From assembly GCF_004124235.1 (NCBI RefSeq), contig NZ_CP032487.1, positions 186,001-250,000 on the forward strand: DNA of 64,000 nucleotides. Reading direction: 5' to 3'. The notes below the pieces were generated by a model. The model was not told the origin of the DNA. It worked only from the letters and a program-made list of their open reading frames with translations, and made no database searches. The DNA comes from Yersinia hibernica. Lineage in GTDB: Bacteria > Pseudomonadota > Gammaproteobacteria > Enterobacterales > Enterobacteriaceae. The position numbers were made by a program, and so were the translations under genes. Shown here in pieces: positions 32,405 to 43,482 of this stretch. Numbering within the stretch: the first letter of the stretch is position 1; each line of letters starts with the position of its first letter.

Positions 32405-34951
32405 TTGTACCTCTACATCGAGACACTGAAACAGCGACTGGATGCGATCAACCAATTACGAGTCGATCGCGCCTTGGCGGCCATGGGGCCAGCCTTCCAA
32501 AGGGTCTACAGTCTGCTACCGACCCTATTACATTGTCATCACCCACTGATGCCGGGTTATCTTGATGGTAACGTTCCCCATGGCATCTGCCTTTTCACGC
32601 CCAATGAAACGCAACAAGATTATTTGTCTGAGGTTGAAGCCAAATGGGGCCAGCCTTTGCAACAGAGTGTGGGCGGGGAGCTGCCAATTACTGGTGTCTA
32701 CTCAATGGGTAGCACTTCATCTATTGGTCAGTGTCATACATCTGATCTGGATATTTGGGTCTGTCACCAAGCCTGGCTTGATGCTGAAGAACGCAGCCGT
32801 TTACAAAAAAAATGTAGTCTGCTGGAAAAATGGGCTGCATCAATGGGTGTTGAAGTTAACTTCTTCCTTATTGATGAAAACCGCTTCCGCCATAACGCTA
32901 GTGGCAGTTTGAGTGGTGAGGATTGCGGCTCAACTCAACATATTTTATTGCTGGATGAATTTTACCGCAGTGCGGTTCGTCTGGCCGGGAAACGTATTCT
33001 GTGGAATATGGTTCCGGTCGAAGAAGAAAATAATTACGATGATTACGTGCTGTCGCTCTACGCGCAGGGCGTATTAACGCCGAATGAATGGCTGGATCTG
33101 GGTGGCTTGAGCACCCTGTCAGCGGAAGAGTATTTCGGCGCTAGCTTGTGGCAATTGTACAAAAGTATCGATTCGCCTTATAAGGCGGTACTGAAAACCG
33201 TCTTGCTCGAAGCTTATTCTTGGGAATACCCCAATTCTCAGCTGTTGGCGATGGAAATCAAACAGCGCCTGCATGCCGGCGAAATCGTGGCGTTTGGCCT
33301 TGATGCTTACTGCATGATGCTCGACCGCGTCACTCGCTATCTTACTCAAATCAATGACACCACTCGGCTGAATCTGGTGCGCCGCTGTTTCTATCTTAAA
33401 GTGTGTGAAAAGTTATCTCGTACCCCTGCGAGTGTCGGCTGGCGGCGTGAAATTCTCAGCCAACTGGTTAGTGAATGGGGCTGGAGTGACGAGAGTCTGG
33501 CGGTGCTGGATAATCGCGCCAACTGGAAGATTGAACGGGTACGCGAAGCACATAACGAGCTGCTGGATGCCATGATGCAAAGCTATCGTAACTTGATTCG
33601 CTTTGCGCGGCGCAACAACTTGAGTGTCAGTGCCAGCCCGCAGGATATCGGGGTTCTGACCCGTAAACTGTATGCGGCATTTGAAGCTTTACCGGGTAAA
33701 GTGACTCTGGTTAACCCGCAAATTTCCCCGGATCTTTCTGAAGAGCATTTGACTTTTATTCATGTCCCGGCGGGCCGAGCCAATCGCCCCGGCTGGTATC
33801 TGTATAATCAAGCGCCGTCGATGGATGCCATCGTCAGCCATCAGCCGCTGGAATATAACCGCTATCTGAATAAATTGGTGTCGTGGGCTTATTTCAACGG
33901 CCTGTTGACCAGCAAAACTCGCTTGCATATTAAAAGTGCCAATCTGTGCGATACCGTGAAACTGCAAGAACTGGTGACTGATATTTCTCATCACTTCCCG
34001 CTACGCCTACCAGCACCCACACCTAAAGCGCTGTATAGCCCGTGCGAGATTCGCCATTTGGCGATTATCGTCAATCTGGAGCATGACCCCACGGCGGCTT
34101 TCCGCAATCAAGTGGTGCATTTTGATTTCCGTAAACTGGATGTTTTCAGCTTTGGCGAGCAGCAGCAGTGCCTGGTTGGCAGTATCGATTTGTTGTACCG
34201 CAACTCATGGAATGAAGTGCGAACCTTGCATTTCAGTGGTGAGCAGGCGGTATTAGAAGCACTGAAAACCATTTTAGGCAAAATGCATCAGGATGCAGCT
34301 CCGCCTGAATCAGTGGATGTATTCTGCTATAGCCAACATTTGCGTGGCTTGATTCGCACCCGTATTCAACAATTGGTTTCTGAATGTATTGAACTGCGCT
34401 TGTCCAGTACCCGTCAGGAACCGGGCCGTTTTAAAGCGGTGCGGGTGTCCGGCCAGACTTGGGGGTTGTTCTTTGAGCGCCTGAGCGTCTCGGTGCAGAA
34501 ACTGGAAAATGCCGTCGAATTCTATGGTGCAATTTCCAATAATAAATTGCATGGGTTATCGATTCAGGTCGAAACTGATCAAATTCATCTGCCGCCGGTG
34601 GTTGACGGCTTTGCCAGCGAAGGGATTATTCAGTTCTTCTTCGAGGGTACTGCAGATGAAAAAGGCTTTAATATTTACATTCTGGATGAGACAAACCGGG
34701 TTGAGGTTTATCACCATTGTGAGGGCAGTAAAGAGGAGTTAGTGCGGGATGTTAGCCGTTTCTATTCATCTTCTCACGATCGTTTTACCTACGGCTCCAG
34801 CTTTATCAACTTCAATTTGCCACAATTCTATCAAATTGTGCAGTTAGATGGCCGGACTCAGGTAATTCCGTTTCGCAGTAACACCTTATCTCATCTGCAT
34901 ATTGCAGAGAAAGAAGCCAACCCGCCAGCGCAGCAGTTTCAGCTACATTAA
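32405..34951 (+). CDS. cyaA: Adenylate cyclase, class I
   Basis: 848 residues, exactly the E. coli length, with the same unusual TTG start and N-terminus [17 protein letters not shown]. It makes cAMP from ATP. The catalytic N-terminal half has the nucleotidyltransferase-like GSTSSIG...SDLDIWV (about residues 100-120) and DENRFRH. The C-terminal half is the regulatory part through which the glucose PTS acts. A weak TTG start is known to limit CyaA, and the start here is preceded by GGCGAGACGTC. Confidence 0.98.
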   Translation: MYLYIETLKQRLDAINQLRVDRALAAMGPAFQRVYSLLPTLLHCHHPLMPGYLDGNVPHGICLFTPNETQQDYLSEVEAKWGQPLQQSVGGELPITGVYSMGSTSSIGQCHTSDLDIWVCHQAWLDAEERSRLQKKCSLLEKWAASMGVEVNFFLIDENRFRHNASGSLSGEDCGSTQHILLLDEFYRSAVRLAGKRILWNMVPVEEENNYDDYVLSLYAQGVLTPNEWLDLGGLSTLSAEEYFGASLWQLYKSIDSPYKAVLKTVLLEAYSWEYPNSQLLAMEIKQRLHAGEIVAFGLDAYCMMLDRVTRYLTQINDTTRLNLVRRCFYLKVCEKLSRTPASVGWRREILSQLVSEWGWSDESLAVLDNRANWKIERVREAHNELLDAMMQSYRNLIRFARRNNLSVSASPQDIGVLTRKLYAAFEALPGKVTLVNPQISPDLSEEHLTFIHVPAGRANRPGWYLYNQAPSMDAIVSHQPLEYNRYLNKLVSWAYFNGLLTSKTRLHIKSANLCDTVKLQELVTDISHHFPLRLPAPTPKALYSPCEIRHLAIIVNLEHDPTAAFRNQVVHFDFRKLDVFSFGEQQQCLVGSIDLLYRNSWNEVRTLHFSGEQAVLEALKTILGKMHQDAAPPESVDVFCYSQHLRGLIRTRIQQLVSECIELRLSSTRQEPGRFKAVRVSGQTWGLFFERLSVSVQKLENAVEFYGAISNNKLHGLSIQVETDQIHLPPVVDGFASEGIIQFFFEGTADEKGFNIYILDETNRVEVYHHCEGSKEELVRDVSRFYSSSHDRFTYGSSFINFNLPQFYQIVQLDGRTQVIPFRSNTLSHLHIAEKEANPPAQQFQLH

Positions 34952-34954
34952 TTT

Positions 34955-34981
34955 CCCCTGCGTCTTTGACGCCGCAGGGGA
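34955..34981. terminator. Hairpin between convergent cyaA and cyaY
   Basis: CCCCTGCG (34955-34962) pairs with CGCAGGGG (34973-34980). It is symmetrical between the two convergent genes; no clear T run on either side, so only a moderate call. Confidence 0.55.
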
Positions 34982-35012
34982 GTTAGCGGCGTGTTTTTGC
35001 CCGAATCATTGA

Positions 35013-35333
35013 CTAGATAAAGCTAACATCTTCACCCGCTTGGGCGGTGGCTGCTTCGGATAGTTTGGTCAAGAATTCTTCGCCGCTGCGCGAGCAATAC
35101 CAGTGCCCTGCGCGGTAATCAAAATGGTATCCGCCCGCTTTGGTTGCCAGCCATACCTGATGTAATGGCTCTTGACGGTTGATAACAATCTTGCTGCCAT
35201 TGTCGAAAGTCAGGGTCATCACCCCGCCATTGGTTTCATAATCGATATCGCTATCGCCGCTAAAACCATCCAGTGTCTCTTCAATGTAAAGCATCAATTG
35301 ATCGGCTAACTGATGAAACTCGCTGTCGTTCAT
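35013..35333 (-). CDS. cyaY: Frataxin homologue CyaY
   Basis: 106 residues from [12 protein letters not shown], the E. coli length. It is an iron-binding regulator of IscS in iron-sulfur cluster assembly. The acidic first helix (DSEFHQLAD ... [14 protein letters not shown]) and the conserved [19 protein letters not shown] are typical. An ATG two codons upstream is the alternative. Convergent with cyaA, divergent from lptM. Confidence 0.96.
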   Translation of the reverse strand: MNDSEFHQLADQLMLYIEETLDGFSGDSDIDYETNGGVMTLTFDNGSKIVINRQEPLHQVWLATKAGGYHFDYRAGHWYCSRSGEEFLTKLSEAATAQAGEDVSFI

Positions 35334-35446
35334 ATTCAATTCCTATTGCTTTTCATGATCCACCTGCGATTATAGATACCTTGGACGCGTGAATCACAGG
35401 CATTAATACATTTACCGGCGTCAAAACAATTTACAGGCGTTAAAAA

Positions 35447-35650
35447 ATGAAAAAAAAATTACATTGGCCACTGACGGCGATAATGGTGTTGGCACTGGCC
35501 GGGTGTGGCCTGAAAGGCCCGTTATATTTTCCTCCGTCAGATAAACCAACCGTCGAAACGACAAAACAAGACAGCGGTCAGGTCAATAAGAATCAGCAGG
35601 GTGTACCGGGTGAGAGCAAACCGACCCAAACTATCGCTGGGCCACAATAA
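35447..35650 (+). CDS. lptM: LPS translocon maturation chaperone LptM (YifL lipoprotein)
   Basis: 67 residues with the lipobox LALAGC (Cys at about 21) after a signal peptide. The mature N-terminus GLKGPLYFP is the conserved family motif, followed by a polar unstructured tail. In E. coli this lipoprotein helps LptD fold and form disulfides. It directly precedes dapF. Confidence 0.93.
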   Translation: MKKKLHWPLTAIMVLALAGCGLKGPLYFPPSDKPTVETTKQDSGQVNKNQQGVPGESKPTQTIAGPQ

Positions 35651-35722
35651 TTATCTTTATCGCAGCCAGATTGAGTCAGTACCGAACATTTAGCCGGTAA
35701 ATAAAAGTCAGCGGAGTATGAA

Positions 35723-36547
35723 ATGCAGTTCTCCAAAATGCACGGTCTTGGCAACGACTTTATGGTTGTCGATGCGGTCACCCAAAATGTTTATTTTTCG
35801 CCGGAGTTAATCCGTCGATTAGCAGACCGGCACACGGGCGTGGGCTTTGATCAGATGTTGGTGGTAGAGCCGCCTTATGATCCTGAACTGGATTTCCATT
35901 ATCGTATTTTTAATGCTGATGGCAGTGAAGTTTCTCAGTGTGGTAATGGTGCTCGCTGTTTTGCCCGTTTTGTCCGCCTGAAGGGGCTGACCAATAAGCG
36001 TGATATTAGTGTGAGTACCCAAACCGGCCGCATGATCCTGAGTGTCACTGAAGACGAGCTAGTTTGTGTCAATATGGGGGAGCCTGATTTTGAGCCGCAA
36101 AATGTCCCTTTCCGTGCCGCCAAAGCAGAGAAAACCTATATTTTACGCGCCGCAGAGCACACCGTACTCTGTGGTGTCGTTTCAATGGGAAATCCTCACT
36201 GTGTGATGCAGGTTGATGATGTTTCGGTTGCCAACGTTGCATTGCTGGGCCCAGAATTAGAAAACCATGAGCGCTTTCCTGAACGGGCGAATATCGGCTT
36301 TATGCAGGTTGTGAGCCGCGAACATATCCGTTTGCGGGTGTATGAGCGCGGAGCCGGTGAAACTCAGGCCTGTGGTAGTGGGGCTTGTGCCGCAGTAGCG
36401 ATTGGCATCCAGCAAGAGTTGCTCGGCGAAGAGGTGCATGTTGAATTGCCGGGGGGCAGCTTGCATATTAGTTGGCAAGGGCCGGGTCACCCACTGTATA
36501 TGACCGGGCCTGCGACCCATGTTTACGACGGATTTATCCATTTATAA
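35723..36547 (+). CDS. dapF: Diaminopimelate epimerase
   Basis: 274 residues, as in E. coli. It converts LL- to meso-diaminopimelate for peptidoglycan and lysine. The two catalytic cysteines are Cys73 in SQCGNGARC and the one in [10 protein letters not shown] (near 217). The start [19 protein letters not shown] is conserved. A repeat element starts at its stop codon and separates it from yigA. Confidence 0.98.
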   Translation: MQFSKMHGLGNDFMVVDAVTQNVYFSPELIRRLADRHTGVGFDQMLVVEPPYDPELDFHYRIFNADGSEVSQCGNGARCFARFVRLKGLTNKRDISVSTQTGRMILSVTEDELVCVNMGEPDFEPQNVPFRAAKAEKTYILRAAEHTVLCGVVSMGNPHCVMQVDDVSVANVALLGPELENHERFPERANIGFMQVVSREHIRLRVYERGAGETQACGSGACAAVAIGIQQELLGEEVHVELPGGSLHISWQGPGHPLYMTGPATHVYDGFIHL

Positions 36548-36674
36548 TATCCTTCGTACTTGAAATTGCAGGGTTATTAGCTGCGCGCACTCACCCGAAT
36601 CACTGACTTAAGTAATTCGGGATTCGTTTGTTGGCTGCCTACCTACCTGCAATTCCAATTACTTTGGCTATAGG
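36546..36674 (+). repeat. Palindromic intergenic repeat (YPAL-like), copy behind dapF
   Basis: About 130 bases filling most of the dapF-yigA gap, starting at the dapF stop codon. Ends are imperfect inverted repeats: TTGAAATTGCAGG and CCTGCAATTCCAA. The centre is CCCGAAT ... ATTCGGG (36594-36621) enclosing ACTTAAGT. A palindromic element of this size placed at a stop codon fits the Yersinia palindromic sequences as I recall them; the family assignment is from memory. Confidence 0.7.
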
Positions 36675-36686
36675 AACGGGTGTTAC

Positions 36687-37391
36687 ATGAAAAGTTATGA
36701 GGAGCAGGCGCTAGCGGCTATCGAATTAGACGACGACGCCGTGATGCAGTATTTATTGCAAAATCCCGACTTCTTTATCCGCAATGCTCGTTTGGTTGAA
36801 CAGATGCATATTCCCCATCCGGTAAGGGGCACCGTCTCGCTGGTGGAATGGCAACTAGGCCGCCAGCGTAACCAGATAGGTCAGTTGGAAGAAGAAATTA
36901 CCTTGCTGATGGAGCAGGCGGGCCTGAATGAAGTGCTGTTCAGCCGCTTACTGCAACTGCAAAGCAATCTTGCCGCCGCCAGTAGCTTGCAAGACATGCT
37001 CAACCGTTTACAGCGCTGGGCCAGAGATTTCGGCCTGGCCGGGGCCAATATCCGGCTGTTCACCGATCGCTGGCAAATAGGCGCGCCGTCTGACTTCACC
37101 CACTTGGGCCTGTCTCGCCATGCTTTTGAACCCATGCGCATCCAGCGGTTGGGTAATGAGCGCCATTATCTTGGCAGTTTAAATGGCCCGGAATTGTTGC
37201 TGTTATTGCCCCAAGCTAAGCAAGTGGGCTCGGCTGCACTGTCATTGATGGGCAAAAACGGCGATCTGGGCGTGATTATTTTCAGCAGCCGCGATACACA
37301 GCATTATCAGCAGGGCATGGGCACCGTGATGCTTAATCAGCTATCTATGTTGTTGCCAAGCCTGCTGGAGCGCTGGATAGCGCCGGTATGA
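36687..37391 (+). CDS. yigA: DUF484 family protein YigA
   Basis: 234 residues of the DUF484 family, found next to dapF and xerC throughout enterics. Residues about 45-80 ([20 protein letters not shown]) look like a coiled coil; the rest resembles a GAF-like fold. No catalytic motif is visible and its role is unknown. It overlaps xerC by 4 bases (ATGA), so it is translated with it. Confidence 0.9.
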   Translation: MKSYEEQALAAIELDDDAVMQYLLQNPDFFIRNARLVEQMHIPHPVRGTVSLVEWQLGRQRNQIGQLEEEITLLMEQAGLNEVLFSRLLQLQSNLAAASSLQDMLNRLQRWARDFGLAGANIRLFTDRWQIGAPSDFTHLGLSRHAFEPMRIQRLGNERHYLGSLNGPELLLLLPQAKQVGSAALSLMGKNGDLGVIIFSSRDTQHYQQGMGTVMLNQLSMLLPSLLERWIAPV

Positions 37392-38299
37392 CCGAATTCA
37401 GTGCCTCACTTGCCCCGCAGGTAGAGGCTTTCCTGCGTTATCTCAAAGTTGAGCGTCAGCTCAGCCCATTGACCATCACCAGCTATCGGCGTCAGCTACA
37501 GGCGCTGATAGAGATAGGCGAGCAAATGGGCCTTGCGCACTGGCAAACGCTGGATGCCGCCCAGGTTCGCTCTTTCGTTTCCCGCAGTAAGCGCGCCGGT
37601 TTACACTCATCAAGCTTGGCTTTGCGGCTCTCGGCGTTGCGCAGTTTCCTTGACTGGTTGGTCAGTCAGGGCGTACTGCCAGCCAACCCCGCCAAGGGCG
37701 TCGCTACCCCGCGCTCTGGCCGCCATTTACCGAAAAATATTGATGTTGATGAAGTCGATAAACTGCTGGATATCGACTTGAATGACCCGCTAGCTGTGCG
37801 CGACCGGGCGATGCTGGAAGTGATGTATGGCGCGGGTTTGCGTTTATCTGAACTGGTGGGCATGAACTGCAAACATGTCGATTTAGCCAGCGGCGAAGTC
37901 TGGGTGATGGGTAAGGGCAGTAAAGAGCGCAAAGTGCCCATCGGCAAGACGGCGGTGACATGGCTGGAACATTGGCTGGAACTGCGCGAATTGTTTGAGC
38001 CGCAGGATGACGCCATCTTCTTAGCCAACACCGGTAAGCGAATTTCCGCGCGAAATGTACAGAAGCGCTTTGCTGAGTGGGGGATAAAACAAGGGGTTAG
38101 TAGCCATATTCACCCCCATAAATTGCGCCACTCTTTTGCTACCCACATGCTGGAATCCAGTGGGGATTTGCGCGCGGTGCAGGAGTTATTGGGCCACGCC
38201 AATCTGACCACCACACAAATTTATACTCATCTAGACTTTCAACATCTGGCAACCGTGTATGATGCTGCTCATCCACGGGCCAAACGAGGCAAATCCTGA
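37388..38299 (+). CDS. xerC: Tyrosine recombinase XerC
   Basis: 303 residues. With XerD it resolves chromosome dimers at dif. The N-terminal SAM-like DNA-binding domain spans about 8-95. The catalytic residues are all there: Arg152 (GAGLRLSEL), Lys176 (GKGSKER), His244 and Arg247 (HPHKLRHSF), His270 (LGHANL) and Tyr279 (IYTHLD). It overlaps yigA before and yigB after, in the usual dapF-yigA-xerC-yigB order. Confidence 0.98.
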   Translation: MTEFSASLAPQVEAFLRYLKVERQLSPLTITSYRRQLQALIEIGEQMGLAHWQTLDAAQVRSFVSRSKRAGLHSSSLALRLSALRSFLDWLVSQGVLPANPAKGVATPRSGRHLPKNIDVDEVDKLLDIDLNDPLAVRDRAMLEVMYGAGLRLSELVGMNCKHVDLASGEVWVMGKGSKERKVPIGKTAVTWLEHWLELRELFEPQDDAIFLANTGKRISARNVQKRFAEWGIKQGVSSHIHPHKLRHSFATHMLESSGDLRAVQELLGHANLTTTQIYTHLDFQHLATVYDAAHPRAKRGKS

Positions 38300-39015
38300 T
38301 GCATTTTTATCGTCCACTTGAGCGTATTTCCGCTATTACCTTCGATTTGGATGACACCCTGTATGACAATCGGCCGGTAATCTCCCGAACAGAACAGGAA
38401 TCTGTGGCATTTTTACAGCAGTACCACCCCAATTTGGCACAGTTACAAGCCGCTGATTTACATGGTTTTCGCCGTGAATTACTGGCGCAAGATCCTGATA
38501 TTTATCACGACGTCACTCAGTGGCGCTGGCAGGCAATCGAGCTGGGCCTGATGCGCCATGGCCTGAGTAAGTCAGAAGCGCAATGTGGCGCCAATGCAGC
38601 CATGGAAAATTTTGCCCTATGGCGCAGCCGTATTTATGTGCCGCCGGCCACCCATGACACGCTGAGCGCATTAGCCGAACATTATCCATTGGTGGCTATC
38701 ACTAATGGCAATGCTGACCCCAAAGCCTGTGGTTTGGACAGTTACTTCCAGTTTGTGTTGCGCTCTGGCCCCCATGGCCGCGCCAAACCTTTCCGTGATA
38801 TGTACCATAAGGCGGCCAATCACCTGGATATACCGCTGAAACATATTTTGCATGTCGGTGATGATTTAACCACTGATGTCGCCGGTTCGTTACGTTGCGG
38901 CATGCAAGCATGCTGGATTAACGACCGGCAACAAAACCTGATGACCGCCCGTGATAGCCGGTTATTGCCACATATTGAGATTGCGCAGTTGGCTTCCCTG
39001 ACAGCATTGCTATAA
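38299..39015 (+). CDS. yigB: HAD-family FMN phosphatase YigB
   Basis: 238 residues of the haloacid dehalogenase superfamily. Motif I is [10 protein letters not shown] (near 15-24), motif [10 protein letters not shown], motif III lysine in GRAKPFRDM, and motif [13 protein letters not shown]. coli YigB dephosphorylates 5-amino-6-ribitylamino-uracil phosphate and FMN. It starts on the base shared with the xerC stop (TGATG). Confidence 0.94.
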   Translation: MHFYRPLERISAITFDLDDTLYDNRPVISRTEQESVAFLQQYHPNLAQLQAADLHGFRRELLAQDPDIYHDVTQWRWQAIELGLMRHGLSKSEAQCGANAAMENFALWRSRIYVPPATHDTLSALAEHYPLVAITNGNADPKACGLDSYFQFVLRSGPHGRAKPFRDMYHKAANHLDIPLKHILHVGDDLTTDVAGSLRCGMQACWINDRQQNLMTARDSRLLPHIEIAQLASLTALL

Positions 39016-39030
39016 TCCTTCACAATAACT

Positions 39031-39046
39031 CTGTATAAATTCACAG
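39031..39046 (+). promoter_or_regulatory. LexA box of uvrD
   Basis: CTGTATAAATTCACAG has the invariant CTGT-N8-ACAG form of the SOS box and lies 70 bases before the uvrD start, as in E. coli where uvrD is SOS-induced. Confidence 0.88.
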
Positions 39047-39115
39047 TGGAATGGTGGTAAAATAGTCGGATAACCGGCGATTAAGCTATTTTCCCTTACC
39101 CGATAAACGGTGCCT

Positions 39116-41278
39116 ATGGACGTCTCTGACCTGCTCGACAGCCTGAATGAAAAACAACGCGAAGCCGTGGCCGCACCACGTTGCAACCTGTTGGTACTGG
39201 CCGGTGCGGGCAGTGGTAAAACTCGGGTGCTGGTGCACCGTATTGCTTGGCTGTTATCGGTAGAAAATGCCTCGCCGTACTCCATTATCGCCGTCACCTT
39301 TACCAATAAAGCGGCGGCTGAAATGCGCCACCGCATTGAGCATTTGATTGGCACCAGCCAGGGCGGGATGTGGATTGGCACTTTCCACGGTCTGGCGCAT
39401 CGGTTGCTGCGCGCTCATCACATGGACGCCAATCTGCCACAGGATTTCCAAATCCTTGACAGCGACGACCAACTGCGTTTATTGAAGCGGCTGGTTAAGG
39501 CATTGAATTTAGACGAGAAACAATGGCCGCCGCGTCAAGCAATGTGGTATATCAACGGCAAAAAAGATGAAGGGCTCCGCCCACAGCATATTGAGAGCTA
39601 CGGCAACCCGGTCGAAGCCACGTGGCTGCGTATCTACCAAGCCTATCAGGAGGCTTGTGACCGCGCGGGTTTAGTGGATTTTGCCGAGCTATTATTGCGC
39701 GCGCATGAGTTGTGGCTGAATAAGCCGCACATTCTGAATCATTATCGCGAGCGCTTTACCAACATTCTGGTGGATGAGTTCCAGGATACCAATAACATCC
39801 AATACGCCTGGATTCGCCTGCTGGCAGGGGATCGCTCCAATGTGATGATTGTCGGCGACGATGACCAGTCAATCTATGGTTGGCGCGGGGCGCAGGTGGA
39901 AAATATCCAGCGTTTCCTGAAAGATTTCCCCGGTGCTGAAACCATCCGGTTGGAACAAAATTACCGCTCGACCAGCAACATCCTGACCGCGGCGAATACT
40001 TTGATTGCCAATAATGATGGCCGCATGGGGAAAAACCTGTGGACTGATGGCGCTGAGGGTGAACCCATCTCACTCTATTGCGCCTTTAATGAATTGGATG
40101 AAGCTCGTTTTGTCGTGAACCGCATTAAAGCTTGGCAGGATAGCGGTGGCGCGCTGAATGATTGCGCCATTTTGTATCGCAGTAATGCCCAATCGCGCGT
40201 GCTGGAAGAGGCCTTATTACAGACCGCGATGCCATACCGCATATATGGTGGTCAGCGCTTCTTCGAACGCCAGGAAATTAAAGATGCATTGGCTTATTTG
40301 CGCTTAATTTCCAATCGCAATGATGATGCGGCTTTTGAGCGGGTGGTTAATACGCCAACGCGTGGTATTGGCGATCGCACTTTAGATGTTATTCGCCACA
40401 CGGCCCGTGATCGCCAATTAACCTTGTGGCAGTCAACTCGCGCTATGTTGCAGGAGCAGGTGCTGGCGGGCCGTGCGGCTTCGGCGCTGCAACGTTTTGT
40501 CGAGCTGGTGGATTCACTGGCACATGAAACCGCTGATATGCCGCTGCATGTGCAAACTGACCGAGTGATTCGTGACTCCGGTTTATGGGCGATGTATGAG
40601 CAGGAGAAAGGCGAAAAAGGTCAGGCACGGATTGAGAACCTTGAAGAACTGGTGAATGCGACTCGCCAATATAGCTATCAGGACGAAGATCAGGATCTGA
40701 TGCCATTACAGGCATTTCTCTCTCATGCGGCACTGGAGGCCGGAGAGGGGCAGGCCGATGCCTATCAGGATGCGGTGCAGCTGATGACGCTCCATTCAGC
40801 AAAAGGGTTGGAGTTCCCACAGGTATTCATAGTGGGTATGGAAGAGGGCATGTTCCCCAGCCAGATGTCACTGGATGAGGGCGGGCGTTTGGAGGAAGAG
40901 CGCCGGTTGGCCTATGTGGGGCTGACCCGTGCTATGCAGAAACTCACTCTTTGCTATGCGGAGAGCCGTCGTCTGTATGGCAAAGAAGTGAATCATCGGC
41001 CATCACGTTTTATCGGCGAATTGCCGCAGGAGTGTGTCGAAGAAGTGCGGTTACGTGCGACGGTCTCTCGTCCAGTAAACCACCGCAGCATGGGCACGCC
41101 GATGAATGAAAATGACAGTGGCTTCTCACTGGGTCAACGAGTCCGTCACCCTAAGTTTGGCGAGGGCACTATCGTTAATCTAGAGGGCAGTGGTGAACAC
41201 AGCCGGTTACAGGTGGCTTTCCCCGGCGAGGGGATTAAGTGGCTGGTGGCTGCTTATGCCAGGTTAGAGGCGGTCTAA
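39116..41278 (+). CDS. uvrD: DNA helicase II
   Basis: 720 residues from MDVSDLLDSLNEKQREAV, the E. coli length. A 3'-5' SF1A helicase for mismatch repair and nucleotide excision repair. Walker [51 protein letters not shown] and VGLTRAMQKL are in order. The C-terminal Tudor-like domain (GQRVRHPKFGEGTIVNLEG) is UvrD-type and absent from Rep. Preceded by a LexA box. Confidence 0.98.
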   Translation: MDVSDLLDSLNEKQREAVAAPRCNLLVLAGAGSGKTRVLVHRIAWLLSVENASPYSIIAVTFTNKAAAEMRHRIEHLIGTSQGGMWIGTFHGLAHRLLRAHHMDANLPQDFQILDSDDQLRLLKRLVKALNLDEKQWPPRQAMWYINGKKDEGLRPQHIESYGNPVEATWLRIYQAYQEACDRAGLVDFAELLLRAHELWLNKPHILNHYRERFTNILVDEFQDTNNIQYAWIRLLAGDRSNVMIVGDDDQSIYGWRGAQVENIQRFLKDFPGAETIRLEQNYRSTSNILTAANTLIANNDGRMGKNLWTDGAEGEPISLYCAFNELDEARFVVNRIKAWQDSGGALNDCAILYRSNAQSRVLEEALLQTAMPYRIYGGQRFFERQEIKDALAYLRLISNRNDDAAFERVVNTPTRGIGDRTLDVIRHTARDRQLTLWQSTRAMLQEQVLAGRAASALQRFVELVDSLAHETADMPLHVQTDRVIRDSGLWAMYEQEKGEKGQARIENLEELVNATRQYSYQDEDQDLMPLQAFLSHAALEAGEGQADAYQDAVQLMTLHSAKGLEFPQVFIVGMEEGMFPSQMSLDEGGRLEEERRLAYVGLTRAMQKLTLCYAESRRLYGKEVNHRPSRFIGELPQECVEEVRLRATVSRPVNHRSMGTPMNENDSGFSLGQRVRHPKFGEGTIVNLEGSGEHSRLQVAFPGEGIKWLVAAYARLEAV

Positions 41279-41309
41279 ATTTACCCTGCGGCCCTGCGCC
41301 GCAGCGAGA

Positions 41310-41966
41310 TTAGCGGCTTTCACTTTCATCTTGGGCGGCTTGGCGCACGTCGGCCTCCGCCTGCAATAAAATGGCCTTACCCATCCACTGAGTGACATCC
41401 TGAATACCAGCCTCATCCAAATGCCAAATATCTTTTAGCACCATAAAAACTTCTGACCCATAAATTAATGAAAAGGCATGGATCACTCTTTGCAGTGCTT
41501 CCGGCTCCAGCTTCCCTTCCAATGGCTCAACCGCCAATTTTAACAGCCGCTTACGGTTGCCACGGACTAACTTTTCATCATTATTGGGATGACTACGGTT
41601 GTTGGCCCATTGTTCTAAGGATAAATGCAGCGCGGCTCGTAGCACTCCTTCGTGTTGCAACATCCGCGGATAAGCAAAAGACAGTAATTCAGCAATGCGT
41701 TGGCGTGCATCGGGCTGAGTCGGCTGCCATTCCAGTATTGGCCCAAGGCTTTCATCGACCATGGCAGAGACCAGCGCACTTTGCGTCGGAAAATAACGGT
41801 AAGCTGTAGCACGGGAAAGTTGAGCCGCATTTGCCACTTCGGTGATTGATGGAAACGCCCCTTGCTCATACATCGACATCGCGGTGTCGATAAGTAACCG
41901 CCGGGTTCTGGCCCTAATGGTGGTCAACGATGGAGAGGCGCTTTCCTGTTTATCCTGATTATTCAC
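41310..41966 (-). CDS. TetR-family transcriptional regulator
   Basis: 218 residues from a GTG preceded by GGAG at 5 bases spacing. Residues about 25-70 are a TetR helix-turn-helix (SITEVANAAQLSRATAYRYFPTQSALV), with a C-terminal ligand/dimer domain of unknown ligand. It is divergent from the Tm-1-like pair. The intervening DNA has a perfect palindrome and a near copy, the likely operator. By context it would repress itself and the two divergent genes. I cannot name the effector. Confidence 0.88.
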   Translation of the reverse strand: MNNQDKQESASPSLTTIRARTRRLLIDTAMSMYEQGAFPSITEVANAAQLSRATAYRYFPTQSALVSAMVDESLGPILEWQPTQPDARQRIAELLSFAYPRMLQHEGVLRAALHLSLEQWANNRSHPNNDEKLVRGNRKRLLKLAVEPLEGKLEPEALQRVIHAFSLIYGSEVFMVLKDIWHLDEAGIQDVTQWMGKAILLQAEADVRQAAQDESESR

Positions 41967-42058
41967 GGTCACTCCAGGGCTGCAGATTGTATTTGTGCCC
42001 ACTATAACAAACCGCCTGCACAAATCGCCATGAAAGCACGCGGTATCCCAACTAATTT

Positions 42059-42074
42059 TGAGACTACAGTCTCA
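42059..42074. promoter_or_regulatory. Palindromic operator 1 (likely TetR-type)
   Basis: TGAGACTACAGTCTCA is a perfect inverted repeat of 7 + 7 bases around AC, a size usual for TetR-family dimers. Confidence 0.7.
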
Positions 42075-42100
42075 TATTTAAACTGTGCTCTTTGCGTAAA

Positions 42101-42116
42101 TGATACGGCAGTCTCA
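42101..42116. promoter_or_regulatory. Palindromic operator 2 (likely TetR-type)
   Basis: TGATACGGCAGTCTCA matches operator 1 at 13 of 16 positions; the right half AGTCTCA is identical. Its centre lies 42 bp, four helical turns, from operator 1. Confidence 0.6.
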
Positions 42117-42239
42117 ATATGATCCCATCTTAACCAACTTGCTTCATTATTGGGCAGTAAGCCAAAAATCAATTCCCAACAAAATGCAGTGAGCGGCTTA
42201 ATTTTTTGTGACATTCCGCATTCATAGAAGGATGTTCAG

Positions 42240-43457
42240 ATGCCTCGTCATATTTATATTGCTACCACGACAGATACCAAAGGCGCAGAACTGGCTTATG
42301 TCAGTGACTTGATTAAAGCAACCGGGCTAACGACGGTCACAGTTGATTTATCGACGAAAGAGGGTAAACACGCCAGCGGCACAGATATCACGGCAGAAAT
42401 GGTGGCAAGCCATCATCCGGATGGGCATCAGGCAGTTTTCTGTGGTGACCGGGGCCGGGCGATAAGTGCGATGGCGCTGGCTTTTGAACATTTTATTGCT
42501 AGCCGTGATGATGTCGCTGCCCTGCTAGGGCTCGGCGGATCTGGCGGTACGGCACTGATTACGCCCGCGATGCAAAGTTTGCCCATCGGTATTCCTAAAC
42601 TGATGGTGTCAACTATGGCTTCCGGTGATGTTTCCGGTTACATCGGCGCGAGTGATATCGCCATGATGTATTCAGTCACTGATATTGCTGGCCTAAACCG
42701 CATTTCCCGCCGCGTATTGAGTAATGCAGCCCATCAAATTGCCGGTGCGGTTTATTTTGCCAAAGAAGAGCTAGCCGCTGATGACAAACCCGCGCTGGGT
42801 TTGACGATGTTTGGGGTCACCACCCCCTGTATTCAGGCGGTTAGCGCTGCGCTATCGGCAGAATATGATTGTCTGGTGTTCCACGCCACCGGCAGTGGCG
42901 GCAAAGCCATGGAGAAATTGGCCGAAAGCGGTTTGCTGGCCGGAGCGCTGGATCTGACCACTACTGAAGTCTGCGACTGGTTATTTGATGGTGTATTGGC
43001 CTGCGGGCCAGAAAGATTTGATGCTATTGCTCACACCAATATTCCTTATGTCGGTTCCTGTGGCGCATTAGATATGGTCAATTTTGGTAGCCCGGCGACT
43101 ATTCCGGCGAAATATGCAGATCGCTTATTTTATAAGCACAATGCGCAAGTCACACTGATGCGCACCACTGAACAAGAGAATATCCAAATGGCGCGCTGGA
43201 TTGGCGAGAAATTAAATCGTTGCCAGGGAGAAGTGCGTTTCTTAATTCCAACGGGTGGGTTCTCGGCATTAGATGCGCCAGGCCAACCTTTCTGGGATGA
43301 AAAAGCACTCAGCGCCTTTATCCGTACGCTGGAAGACACCGTGATTCAAACTGAAAAACGCCGCTTGGTGCACTATCCATTCAATATTAATGACCCGCAG
43401 TTTGCCCAAGCAGCAGTAGAAAACTTTAAAGAAATAGCAAAGAGCCCATCCCATTAG
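42240..43457 (+). CDS. Tm-1-like ATP-binding domain protein (UPF0261)
   Basis: 405 residues of the UPF0261 family. The N-terminal part begins [55 protein letters not shown] glycine-rich segments lie near residues 98-140, and [17 protein letters not shown] near 218-235. This family corresponds to the N-terminal half of tomato Tm-1, the inhibitor of tobamovirus RNA replication, whose ancestral role is unknown. Bacterial members usually pair with the TIM-barrel gene that follows, 25 bases downstream here. It is probably co-transcribed and repressed by the divergent TetR-type protein. The biochemical function is not known. Confidence 0.85.
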   Translation: MPRHIYIATTTDTKGAELAYVSDLIKATGLTTVTVDLSTKEGKHASGTDITAEMVASHHPDGHQAVFCGDRGRAISAMALAFEHFIASRDDVAALLGLGGSGGTALITPAMQSLPIGIPKLMVSTMASGDVSGYIGASDIAMMYSVTDIAGLNRISRRVLSNAAHQIAGAVYFAKEELAADDKPALGLTMFGVTTPCIQAVSAALSAEYDCLVFHATGSGGKAMEKLAESGLLAGALDLTTTEVCDWLFDGVLACGPERFDAIAHTNIPYVGSCGALDMVNFGSPATIPAKYADRLFYKHNAQVTLMRTTEQENIQMARWIGEKLNRCQGEVRFLIPTGGFSALDAPGQPFWDEKALSAFIRTLEDTVIQTEKRRLVHYPFNINDPQFAQAAVENFKEIAKSPSH

Positions 43458-43482
43458 GGCCATTTTATTCGTGGAGAAGCAG

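Larger units (their letters stand above)
41967..42239. promoter_or_regulatory. Divergent regulatory region between tetR-type gene and Tm-1-like pair
   Basis: 273 bases containing two related operator-like sequences (42059-42074 and 42101-42116, listed separately). Promoters for both directions must lie here but could not be fixed by eye. Confidence 0.6.
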
